Assembly: GCA_019925795.1 (NCBI GenBank)
Contig: CM034305.1
Location: 56,656,573-56,720,572, forward strand
DNA length: 64,000 nucleotides
From: Dendrobium chrysotoxum
Taxonomy: Eukaryota > Streptophyta > Magnoliopsida > Asparagales > Orchidaceae
Reading direction: 5' to 3'
In this document: positions 45,701 to 59,000 of the stretch, one piece after another
How the letters are laid out: each line of letters starts with the position of its first letter
How positions within the stretch are numbered: the first letter of the stretch is position 1
Program-made: the position numbers and the translations under genes
Notes under the pieces: generated by a model
Databases searched by the model: none
Told to the model about the DNA's origin: nothing
What the model saw: only the letters and a program-made list of their open reading frames with translations

Positions 45701-48700
45701 TTATAAAACTTGCATGGCTTATGAAAAAAAAACTAGATTTTAAAATAAAATGAAATATTAAAGTCACCTTATGGATCCTAACATGTAATCTAGAATTTCA
45801 TTGAAAGTCAATCCATACAGATATGCTTAGCAAAATGAGCATCAAGCATACGTCTCAGCTGATGAACATCATTTGCATGACCTTGTAAATCACATATAAA
45901 AATAAAAGCCCTCATATTAAAGACTAAATAATTAAAAAAATTTTGTTATAAGACAAAATACATACAACTCATGGTCAGACATCTTACTTTAAGTGGCTAA
46001 GTTGTTAGCATTAATTCTTGAATCCAAAACAATCAATTCTATTTTGCATATGCATAGAGATCAAGACTATAAGGTTTGGATTTAGCTGATCATCCTTTCT
46101 AAGTAAGATTACAAAACTATAAGTCGGGCTAACTTAAGCTTTGATGAGGTTTCAAGTTTGTAAGTCTTATGCATTTCGTTTGATTTAGATTCAATTTACT
46201 ATCTTATCAATGATTCTCACCTTAGATCTAAAATCTATGATGTCTTTTCAATTACATCAAAATCATCACTTTTTGGGTTTTTCTCAATGTTGTATTGTTG
46301 AAATATAAATCCTAAATTTCTGAATAAAATGATCAACTTAAACATAAAATCAAGTATAAAACTTAATATAAGATAGTATTGAGTACCTCTAAGTTTCTCA
46401 TAATCAAATAACTTACCCTTCCACCTTGGGTCTCTATTCAAAATTAATCTCAAGTTGGTTTAATCATCCTTGAAATTCTAATATCCAATCCTTGAAATAA
46501 AATCTTTGAAATCATATGATGATATTAGCCAATATTTAAACCAAAGAGTTTTTTTAAGGGTCAAAAACTCTTGGGATGTAATTAATCATAAGGGCTCACT
46601 TTTATGAAAAACCTACACAACATAATAAAATAAACACTATTCAATTAAATATATTGGGTAGAGAAAATCTCTGAAAAATATATAGCATATCACCTTAAGT
46701 GGTTTTTAAATAAAATCAACTATCTGGACCATATGTGAGATCACCCCTTTTCAAATCAACTAATCTTTTAAATTGTTGACTTTAAAAACTTTATGGATAG
46801 ATATTTATAATTATTTTTAAAATCTTTTTAAATATATAGTTAAAAATCTATCAAAACTTCCTTTCATTTAATTTTCAAAATCCAATCTAACAAGTTAAGA
46901 TGACAAAACTTAATTTAATTGGATCTTTAAGACAAGCTAACTGGGTGATCTTATCTCAATCATACGAGCTGACCCTTTTGACCGCACTGGCCTTATTGCT
47001 CACATTAGGTATGTGATAGGCACAACTTTAAATGTTTATTTATGTATGATAGAATGTAGTTAAGGAGCGTTATGCCACGATTGATATATTATATTGTTTA
47101 GTCATTGCATGCATTGTTTGTCTACTTTATTACACTTGGATAGAAATATTATAATCTTTAATAGGTGTCATTAATATATTGCCTAAAAGGTTTTTGGAGC
47201 TGCTTAGCATAATAATATGCCAAGGCCCTTTTTAGTTATTTAACCACTTGAATTGTTAAAGAAAATCTGTGTTAGTTAATACTCTTCTACACTTTTGCCT
47301 ATATCTATAAACAATTTTACTAAGAAAGCCTTATAAATGGGCTAAGGTACAAGCACAGACTTTTGTCAGTGCCATTGTAGATCCAAAAGTGCATTCAAAT
47401 ATGGATGATTCAGAAGACAAGATCAAGGAGTAGAGAAAGCATGTGGCTTATAGCTTATGCTTATGTACCTATTTTTAGTACTTGCATTTTTTGTGTATAA
47501 ATTAGAACCGAGTTTTAATAATGCAACACTCAGTTGCCTATATTTTCTTGTTCTATTGGGGTGCATTTGTTGATCCCAGCCTTTATATTTTTGACAGCTT
47601 GTACATTATTTATATTTAATGTTAGTTTATAAGTTGCATATTTTTTCCTAACTAATTTATGTCTTTTTGAAATCATGCTTTCAATAAGCTCTTAATAAAA
47701 ATTCTTTTTTATAAATTTAATCAAAAAATTAATTAATTTTAAAATCAATCTTGGCGAATTTTTCTTGAAAAAACAAAACTGCATACTCTAGAACCACTTT
47801 TTAATCAGCAATCACTCCTTTTGTATATATGTGAAAATATAAAAAACGTATATTAGCACTTAGCTTTTAATACCTTTCAAAAAATCAAGTTATATATCAG
47901 CATTTAGCTTAGCTGATTCATTAATCATGACATGTTCAATCTCTCGTATATGTAGTTAAAAGTATTCACTTAATGATAGATAATTGTGCATATATTTATG
48001 TCCCATAGAGTATTCTTGCTCCATTACACTACTTGACACCATAATTTTTAATCGTCTAGGTGGTTTTCTAGACATGGTTATATAGTAATAGTCCTGATTG
48101 GCTGGTTTTCTAGGCATGCTAATTGCATAGTTTGACTCAAATAATCATTTGTTTATGTCCTCTAACTACAAGTATCTCCTTATGTTGTAAGAAGTGCACG
48201 CCCTATATTCCTTTCAGATCTACTAGGTAGCATGTCTATCTAGGAATTTTAGGTCTATTTCTTAATTTTAAATCACAAGTTTCCTCTAGAAGACATAATT
48301 CAGGGTTAATAACAATGAATCTTTTATTAAGCAAAGTCAACTACCTTTATAGCTAAGTAGATCTGTAATTTGATGACTCAAGATGACGAATCCATCATAT
48401 CCTCATCGGATTATATCTTAATTTTCTATAATTCTTTATCAATATATGTTAACCATTTTTTAGCCCATTCACTCTATTTGACTTTTAATTAGGAGCATTC
48501 TGGGTTGAATTAGAACAAAAGTACGAATCAATCATTGAGAGTATACTTGGAGCTATCCAAAATTGTAATTAACCTTGGGGACCGTTTCCCTTCAGGAGAC
48601 TTAAAACCAAGATACTACTTTAAAATCAATTTTCAAAGTTGCAATATAAAAATTTTCAAGAGTTATTACACAAGTTTTTATAATATTAGTTGGGCATACT

Positions 48701-50042
48701 TCACTATACCTTTTCTCCCATCTCTCCTTCAGGAATGTCCTATACAAAAACCTTTCATATCCTATCTTTTCTTTAATAAAGAATAAAAAATAAAAAATAA
48801 AAAATAAAAAAATTGACTACTCTGCTAAGGAAAATCTCTTCATTTAGTGGTAATGCTTATGTTCTGGTTTGTATACCCAATCATTAAATCTATTTAGCCT
48901 TTATGCAAATGTTCCAATCTTAAATCTATCTGTGACATTTTAGTTACTACTTCAGGTAGAATCAATAAAATCAAGAACTACAATTCCACCACCAAAAAAA
49001 CCTGAAGAGATTGATAAGTTAAATTAGACAAACTATTATACGTACCATAGGTCCTCAAACATACATTTGAAGGTTATATTATTTTTAAAGATTAGCTAGA
49101 AAGGACGTACAATGCAGGAGTTTATATTCCTGAACAGTTTCTTCTAACGCCTTCAGGAATCTTCCTCCCTTAAAGTTATCTCAATTGTACCAATGGATCA
49201 ACTTGACCTATCAGTTAATCTAACTAATGTATTGGCTATGATAGCTCCTGCCCTAGTGGACATGTGCCCCTGTTTCCCATTTTAGTTCCTGCCCCTATTT
49301 CGTTACAAATGACTCCAACTGTTATCTAATATAAAGATTTTCCAACTAATCTCTCATAGTTTTACAACAAATTCATCTTAACATTCTCATTTCAATCACT
49401 CTAACTTGGAAATCAAAAATTATATTAAAGTTCAATACTCAAAATCATATTACATTATCATTCTAATTCTAGTTTTATAAGATTTACCTATGACCAAACC
49501 AAAGATTGTCAGTTCCGTTGTTTGGAGTCGAAGAAGATGAATTACACTTGTCAATTCGTTCTTGCATGGGAAGCCGCAGCACGGAAGAGGAGCTAATTGA
49601 TTTAACGCTAGGTGACGAGGGAGACAAAAGAGTTCTTCCATCACTAGGAGACGAAGGAAACAAAGAGAGAGTGTCATTTATGTCATTTGGAATTTCAAAA
49701 GAGAAGATTGTCACTTGGATTATGCGAAGAAGACAAAAGGGTTTCATCTCTATAAATCCAAGAGAAAGGGAGATCAAGTAGAGCTCGACCAGGGGTGAGA
49801 GAGTAGTAGTGCGAGATTGGTGAGGGGGCTGGCAAGCATGTAATTTGTGGCCTATGGCGACGAGAAGAAATGAACATAAAAGCGAGCACGAAGCACGGAC
49901 AATGGCTAGGGCTCAACGGCCTAATTGGGGAAGGTAAGTTCTTTTATAATTTTTTTTAAATTGAGTAGATATTGAATAATAACAAGAGGATGAAGATTTA
50001 TTTTTTGTAATAAATTTCATAATTAATCAAATTTGTGTTAAA

Positions 50043-50073
<31 letters not shown>

Positions 50074-53000
50074 TATATATATGGAGAGAGAGATGAATTG
50101 GAAAGATTAGTTTTCTTTTATAAAGAAATTTAGTATTACTTTTTTTTAGAAAATTAGTTCAATTTTAATTTTTTTAGAAATTGATATTAGGGTTTTATTG
50201 GGATGGGAAAAGATTAAAAGATGCATAGATAAACTTTTTTTTTATTATTATGAGATGTTATTATCTAAAAGTATAAATTAAAAATGAAGAATTCATGAAA
50301 AATGAAATAATGGGTGTAATATATATGATGAGAGAATATAAAAATATACAAAATTTATTTTGGAAGAGTAAATTTAAAATGTCATTCATTTCATAAAATA
50401 ATAATTAAATTATGATATATATATATATATATATATATATAAAGAGAGTGTGTGTGTAAATTTTATTATATAAATTCATAGGAGATTTTATTTATATAAT
50501 TCATAAATCAAATTATTATTATCAATAATAAGATAATTTTTTTAGAAATAAATTAAAATAGAAAATAAATGAAGATAATTCTCTTTAATAGAAAATGAAA
50601 ATTACTTAATAACAATAAATAGCTAATTAGAGAGAGTAATTATATAATCTTATAAAATTGTAAAATGCTTAGCCAATGTTATTAAAGTAAGGATTAAAAA
50701 GAGCAAAAGTCAATCATTTAAATTCGAGGTAAGTACTCATGTTCCTTTTTTTACAGTAATAACTTTGCATTCTCTAATCTGATTGCACTAAATCAATTGA
50801 CATTTATTAGTTAGTGATTGTTGTAAAATTTCAACATTATTTATCTTTTATATTTCAATGAATGGTCAGATCGATGTTTTTGATAGTCAACATGATAATT
50901 CATCATACATACTATAGAAAGTTCTAGAACAATATATGAAAGAAATGACTATATAGAAATGCTTACATGTGCGTATTACCCTTATGGTACTTGCTAATGA
51001 ACTAATGTACCCACGCATGTAGAAAAGGTTTTGAAAAAGGTTATGAAAAAGAAAATAGAAGTACCATCATTGGTACTATTTAGATGGTGTCCCATGTAAC
51101 GATTATATTAACTACAAAAAATGTTATGATACAATATGAGTATTATATATATGCATAAGATATGCTTGATGATAATTTTCAAATTTAAATGTATTAAATA
51201 AAGTTATTTTATATTTTGCAGCAAGCATGCATGTTTATCAAAATTTCATGTATTACTATAATTTAAAAGTATGACATACTCACTAAGTTGTGTTATGACT
51301 TGCTTCATATTTACAAATATACACGAGTACTATCCAAAGATTAAAAGAGTGGAAGATGAGAGAACATGTATCGCATGCGCAACGCTCCAAAAGAAAGGTA
51401 TTATTAGTATTTAATTTAAAAATACATTTGAGATTTTAGTGGCTCTTTCGATATATTGAAAATAGTTAGTTAATAAACAAAATTTAAAATAACCATCTGA
51501 CCTTCTGTTCTCGCCTAATTACTTTGAGCCTCCGGACCGGATCATGACATATTTTTTATAATATTCTCTTATCACATAATACTTTTTGAGGCACATCTTA
51601 ATTTAAACTAGCCTTAACTCTAAAAATTTTATACTCATATATATCTTTATTCTTTTATATAATAGATTCAAGATAATTGAATCTATCACACATAGGTGTC
51701 ATTTTATCTTTTGATAAAATTAATTGACAATTATTAACATCACAACCATTAAAATTGTATATCATATACGCAATCATTATTTTAATAATTCTAAGACCAA
51801 TATCTTCTAAATATTTCTGCCATTGTTCTAATTCTCACTTGCTTTTAGTGGATTTCTCACCTAATTAGAGCACATGTAAATAATCTATGTAACATAAACA
51901 AATTAAGATATATTTTAGAGATAATTATGAAAAAGTCTTCAGAACTTGACTATATAAGAATTATGAAAGAATGCTGCGTTTGAACATCATTAAGAAGCAA
52001 TGAGCTTCATATGGCGTGAAAGAAAATCCCTAGGTAAAGGGGATTGGATATGATCATAAATTTGCTAATGAGAGAAGTATAGTTACGTCAGAAACATCCA
52101 AAACAACAAAATGCTTAAGCATGGTACTAGAGGGACTACATGTTTTCAAATTTAAAGAAGCATTCTGCAAAAAATAAAGTCACAAAAGTGCATATACGTT
52201 CAGTTACGGCTAATAAATTGACAGAAATTGAAGAACATAAGTTTTTGATATCTTGTAACAAACCTTGACAAGCTGCCTAACATTTGGTTTATTAGATCCA
52301 TACTTTCCTATAACAGAGTCAGCATATTCTTGATATTGCTCAATGATCTGTAAAAATAAAATTATAGAGAATGTAGTATGCGCTACAAAATCAGAAAAGT
52401 AAAGATGAATAGTAATTGACAAGACAAATTTGTTGCTGAACCTGGCGCCGAGAACATCTATGATGGGGAACACCGTATATTGCAAAATCAACATGTCCTA
52501 GAGTAAACCATGGGCTGCAGATATTGTGCTAAAATAGTTAACCATCAAAAGTAAAAACAATTAACCAGATCACATGAAATACATTACGTTATGCAACATT
52601 ACGTTATGCAATATTCTAGAGATGTAACATCAGGTTAACCATTTAAAATTAACAACCATTCCTGAAGTCTAAGCATGCTCTTTGCAGAGTTGGTTTCTGT
52701 GGTAGAGATCTAAGATTTTGTTGTATGAAATTGGCCATTAGTTTCTTATAAATGTTTTCTTTTTTAGCTAAAGAAAACAATAACGATATGAATTAAGGTA
52801 TTCAATCAACCAACTAAGCAAAGGTTTGCCAAGAACAAATAAAACTGGGACTCATCAACTACTACATTACCTTACGCAGCAAAAGAGATCATAAGGGGGT
52901 TATTTCCAATTTTGTGAGGCAAAATTTACTGTTGAGCAATAGCTTCTCCATTAAATTGAGGACTATGATGCACAGATACGGACACGGTGATACGGATATG

Positions 53001-56000
53001 ATACGCCACGGACACGGGACACGGGTTGAACACGGTATTATAATTTTTATATTTAAAAAATAATGTATAAAAATAGAATAAGTATAATATTAAAAATAAT
53101 TTAGAAATAATAAATCATTTAACTAGAATTTGTGCTTAACATGATTAATATTAGGATGTCAAGAGTCGGGCGTCGATGACATATTTCAGGCATCAAGAGA
53201 GGAGACGACAAGACTGTCGAGAGTCGGTATCGATGTTATGCAGTAAGTATCGGGTGCCAATGTTAAGAGGGCATATGTCGTCGATGTTGAGAGGGCGTTG
53301 GTCATCGATGTTAAGATGACATCAGAAAAATATGATATGTCAAATTATGGGTGTAGAAATTACTAGTGTCAAATATTAATGTCAAGACAGCGTCAGACTT
53401 TGATGTTGAGATAGTTTAGAAATGTCGATGTTATAATGACATTAGACATCGATGTTGAGATGACATCGGGCATTATTGTGAAACCAAAGTCGCGACCCGC
53501 CAAAGAGAAATGAAAATGAGAATATTCAATGAATGGGGTATTTAGTGCGGGCAATTGATTTGGTGTTGTAGATAGGAAATAAGAAATTTAGTTTTATATT
53601 TTAAAAATTTTATAAAATATTTAACACGCGTGCCCAATTTGTATTTAATATTTTTTAATCGAACACGTTTTGTGTGAGTCTGACACATGTCAGAGACGTG
53701 TCGAACGCGTGTCGTATCGGATACGTGTCGGACACTGCACGGCTCTTTGAGGAGAAGTGTCAGTACATCATAGGTTGAGGATAATATGAATTGCTTTTAA
53801 ATTTGAAAATTGGTAAAACAAATTAGATGCATAGAACCTCTTCCCATGAATGTGAAAAAAAGGAACAGTCACATCAATAATGGTGATGAGTTAGTTAAGT
53901 AATCAATAACATGACTTCGAATGCAAGTTTGAGAAACACAAGCGTTTCCATAATTCTAAGCACCTTCATAGCTCATCTTTGACAAAGATAATTACTGACT
54001 TATAAGCTTACTTGTTGTTGACCCCATTTTGGAATGAGGTCTAAGCTTTTTATCATCTCTTCCTAGAATTTAGGCTTTCCTACCCTAGTGTAGAAGGCAC
54101 ATGTAGGATTCCCTCTAGGTGAACTCTCGATGACATAGGATTGACCCAACATAGAGCACCAATAAGCATTTACTGCCTTCCAATGACTCCAGGTAAAATT
54201 GATAGTCATTTTCAACAAATCAAATCTCGTCGACCCCTTAATGTCGATTAAGTCAAAACCAATTTGGCTTCAAATGATTTGATATAAATAACGGGGTTTG
54301 AGATATCGGTCGATGTTCTGATGTCAGTTATTTTATTCCCTAACTAAGGGTTTTAGTTTTCAATTCTAGTTAAAAGTTGCAATTAAGTATCTTTTATTTT
54401 ATTTTAGGGTTAGAGTTTGCAATTAGTGATTTAACATTTGCAATTATGCCAAATCATTTGAAATCAAATTGGTTTTAACTCAATTGACATTAAGGGTTCG
54501 ACGGGATTCGATTTGTTGAAGACAGCTCTATCAATTTTACCTGGAATCATCGGAAGGCATCTCTAAATGCTTATTGGTGCTCTATGTTGGATCAACCCTA
54601 TGTCATCAAGAGTCCACCTAAAGGGAATCCTACATGTGCCTTCTACACTAGGGTAGAAAAACCTAAATGCTAGGAAGAGATGATAGAAAGCTTAGACCTC
54701 ATCCAAAAATGAGGTCAACACTTGCATCACAACATACGCATGAATTTAGATACATTATATTATAATCATATTGCATGATATGCAAGAAGTGATTAAAATT
54801 CAATAAATGTAGATCAGCTTGAATAGATAAAAGGAATCCAAAGGGGCCAGCAATAGAAAATAATGCACCAATATAATCATATGAATACTATAGGAAACAA
54901 ATCAGCATATTAATCATGTTACTATCTCATTCATCACTAGAAAAAATAAATTTTGCCAGTGTGAATGAGAACCAAATCAATGTATAACATAGCATGAATA
55001 AACCTGATCATTGCTAAAGCTAGAACTGGACCTGAACCAATTCTAACTTCAAGTTTGGAAGATTTTTAAAGCTTATCTTTCTGCTTCAATAGAAACAAAA
55101 ACAATATCTGCAAGCTTGGTACTTCCAATTAAAACACCCACCATATTCCATAAATGAGAAAAATAAATGAATTACCTAGCAAAAGATATATTTAGGACGA
55201 ATATAAGATATGATTTGATAGTCATATTTGATATAGACCAGGTCCGAGCGAAGCTTTCATCAATTTCATGTAATGGCCCAAACCAGTCCCTATCAACCAT
55301 CAGATCAAGCCACGCTTATTTTTCTTTCTTTGCCTATGCTTATGACCAATGCTACCAATAATCTCATGCTATAGTGACTAATTGATTGCCCGCCTATCAA
55401 AACCACCACTTTCCCACCAAAGTTCCCAGTGCTTTTTCTAACTAAATAAACCTTGGTTTTGCATACACCAAACAACCAGCCTTGGTACACAAAATTTCAA
55501 ATAGCCCCTTCCTAAAAAGCTTGGTTTTGAACCATCTAAATAACATCAAAATAAAAATAAATCAATGAGCTGTTGCAAATATATTGTGTAGAACATAAGA
55601 CAAAGAAAATGTCGGCACTTCAACATGCAGCTACTTCTCTTGGACAATACAACTAAATAATATTCTGCTCAAAATTATTAATGAATTAATAAATAAAAAG
55701 TATAGTAGTAGTAATATACATTGTAAGATCAACAAATAACTTGAGTAGTTAATTGCCGTGAAATCCAAGATGTCCTACAACTGTAATGAAATCATTAGAA
55801 CATGTTAAAGTCCTTTCAAAGTTTAAGCATAAATAGTTAATACTTATTATAAGCAGCACGACCAACCATGACACCACTTGCCCCTTGCCTTATTGCTGCA
55901 TCAACCTGAAATGGAGATGCAATTTTAAGAAATGATCTGGAAGAAATTATTATATCCATTTTGTTTTTTAAAGCAAAAACAAGTATTAATATCAATCAAC

Positions 56001-59000
56001 GAAAAGAGTACAACGTGAAAAAATAAATAATAATACTAGAGGAGAAAAAAAAACTAAAAAATAAACAAGTCTACAAGTGACAAATGAACCAACAAGCACA
56101 ACAGAAGAACCCCAAGGGCCCTCCTTAAAAACATTTGAATTAAAGCCTAGTATATTTGAAGAGTTGTGATATACTTTCTTCGTTTTCTTTTCTCTTGAAT
56201 ATAGAATTTGAAGGGATTTTGGAGTAACGACAAGTCTGAAGGCGATTTTGGCGGAGGTTCTTCGTCGGCCTGGTGTGGCTGACGGAAGTTCTTGGTGTGG
56301 ATTTTCTACTGAGTTAAGATCTGATTTGCTTTTGGCTGAAGGAGATTTTGGCGGCGCGACAAGTCTAAAGCTGATTTTTGCGGAGCTTTGGCTGGCAGAG
56401 TTTCTCCGTCAACCTGGTATGGCCAACGTATGTTCTTGGTGTGGATATTCAAATGGATTAAGATCTAATTTTTTCTTTAATGATTTCGGCAGAACTACAA
56501 GTCTGAAGGTGATTTTGGCGGAGACTCTTCGTCGGCCTGGTGTGGCCTACAGAAATTCTTGGAGTGAATATTCTGCTGGGTTAAGATTTGTTATTAAGTG
56601 TGGTAATTGGTGTTTGGATTTGTTTGGGTTCAATGTTCTTGTTTTCAGATTTGGTTCAGAAATGTTCTTGGTGTGTGATCTCTAGATGTTCAAGAAATTG
56701 TTGGTGTGTGGGTGTATGGCTTGTAGAGGTGGATTTGTCTATTCAGAAGAACTTGTGTTGATCTTCTGTCTTCTTTTTAGAGCCGAAATTCTTCAATTGA
56801 GGAATGGAATTCATGAAGTTAGCATAATCCTGGATGTTCTTTTAGAGATTTGGAGCGATTCATATGGTTTCTTGAAGACTCTTAAAGAAACTGCTGCTAC
56901 AATCCTATTTGATATCATTACCATTTGGCGAATTTGTGTCATTGTTTCTTCAGTTTTTCGAAGGTTTGGAAGATTAGATTTTAATGTTGATTGTGAAGAT
57001 TATTTTTCTCCAATAATTTTCAACTCTGTTATTGGGAAGGATGATCTATGTGTTGATGTTTCTCCTGTTGGAGGTGTTGTTAGGGTGAATTCATCTACTT
57101 TTGATGGAGTAGAGGCTATGTTTCTTGCGGTTTCGTTACCAAATGCTGGCATTACTGCAGTTATTTGGCTGCCTTTGTTTGGAGTGTCCATGGTAGATAG
57201 TTTGTGCCTTCCTAGATGTTCTGGTGATGGAATGAAGTGGAATCCCGTAATATATAAGCTAATGGTTGTAAGTTTTTTGAGAAGGAAGGAAGATCTATGT
57301 GTTAATGTTTTTTCTAAATACTGTTGAAGTGGAAGGAGGAATCAAAATTTCATTTACTTCTAAGGATGAAGAAGTTATATTTCAAGCGGATTTTGTAATG
57401 AATGCCAGCATTATTGCAGTTATTTGGCTGCCTTTGATTGGATCTTCCAAGGAAGATAGCTCGGAATTTCATAGATGTTCTGGTGATGACTTGAAGTGGG
57501 ATCTCATCCTATCAAAGCTAATGGATGTTAACGGTTTGTTCTCTAAAGTTCAAGGCTTGTTTATAATAGGCTTGAAGGGAGTGGAGATAGTATGTACAGG
57601 AGCTTTTGAAGCTGTGAAGTTCCTGTGTTTTCATATGGCTATAGAATTACTTTTACAGGTCATAGTTATCTTTTTGGAGAGTTGTTTTTATTTAAGGTTT
57701 TCAGCATTGTTTCTTATTTGCAATATGAAATTAGATTAATGGAATTTAAGACTCTTCCTATTTTTTCACTTTTTACCTGATTGGAAACTCTGGGATACTA
57801 ATCAACATATTTGGTTGTCAAAATTTTGGTGTCCCCAACACCCCAATGGGTTCAAAGTGAGGAGTAGTGGATCTTATTTCCATAATGATATTTTCTATTT
57901 TGTAAATATTTTTCTTACTCTTTGTTTGCTTTTCAATAAGGCTTCCTTTCCCAATATTATGAAAGGGATGCCTATTAGTTTTTTTTTCATTTCTAGTTTG
58001 CAATAGTTTTTTTCCTTATCTTAATGCAATTTGCATCTCTTAAAAAAAAAAAGAATATAGAATTTGAAACTTACTTATCCACCAGCTCTTGTATGCTAGA
58101 AATGCTAACATCAAAAGCAATAGAAAGAGTCTAAATCACCCATGCCCCCTATAGAAGGAATAAAATCAAGAGAAGAAAAAAAGCTTGTGAGTCCGGATCA
58201 TTATTATAAGTCTGGAGTCAATCTTAATCATCAACTTAACCCGGGAAGGCATCGATTCCAAGGCAGGATCCAAAGTTGATTCACAAGTTTAAAAACAAAT
58301 TATATAATAAGTAGTCAAAATTGCCACCAATGATTTTCATGTAAACTAAGCTATTATATACAAATAATGATATGACTAATTAAAGGGAAACTACTAAGAA
58401 TTACTAGAGAAGAAAGAACAACACAAGCCCCAAAACAATATAACATGAAGACCACCTCATAGATCCTGGAAGATACAAAAATACCCACTTTAGCATTATG
58501 AAAACAGAGTAGTGATAGATTTTTTTTTTTTAATTCCTGTCCCTTCTTGTGAATTGAATTTGAAACCTTATATCCACCAAAAAATTGAAACTCTAGATAC
58601 TTGCATTTGAATAAAAAAGTCACTAACATAGTATGATCAACAGCAACAACATTAAGTTTTATCCCACTACATACGGTCGGTTACATGAATCATTTTTCTC
58701 CATTGTATCCTATCAAGAGTTAAATTCTCATTTAAATCTAATAAAAATGACGTTTCTAATACTTTCTAAGCAAGTCTTTTTAGGTCTACCTCTACCTTTC
58801 TTAATATAGGCCGAATCTTATACATCTACTCTCCTAACCGGCTCATCGGAAGGCAAATGATTTATATGACTAAACCATCTAAAGCAACTCTCCTAATATT
58901 ATCTTCCAATGGAGCTACTCCAACCTTTTACACGTATATACTCATTTCGCATCATTTCTCTAAGTGTAAAACCATTCATCCACTTAAGCATCTTCATCTC

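Larger units (their letters stand above)
45589..52263. other. intron DNA, AT-rich, mostly unrecognised
   Basis: Continuation of the 34-kb intron to the acceptor side of DUS exon d. I see only microsatellites (below), a GC-richer patch at 49500-49930 with frames on both strands but no family resemblance, and an A/T-rich remainder. Confidence 0.55.

Noticed and set aside
56248..57739. Host protein-coding gene
   Set aside because: The whole stretch is bounded by a target duplication and poly(A), so it is an inserted retroposon; no splice structure or known domain.
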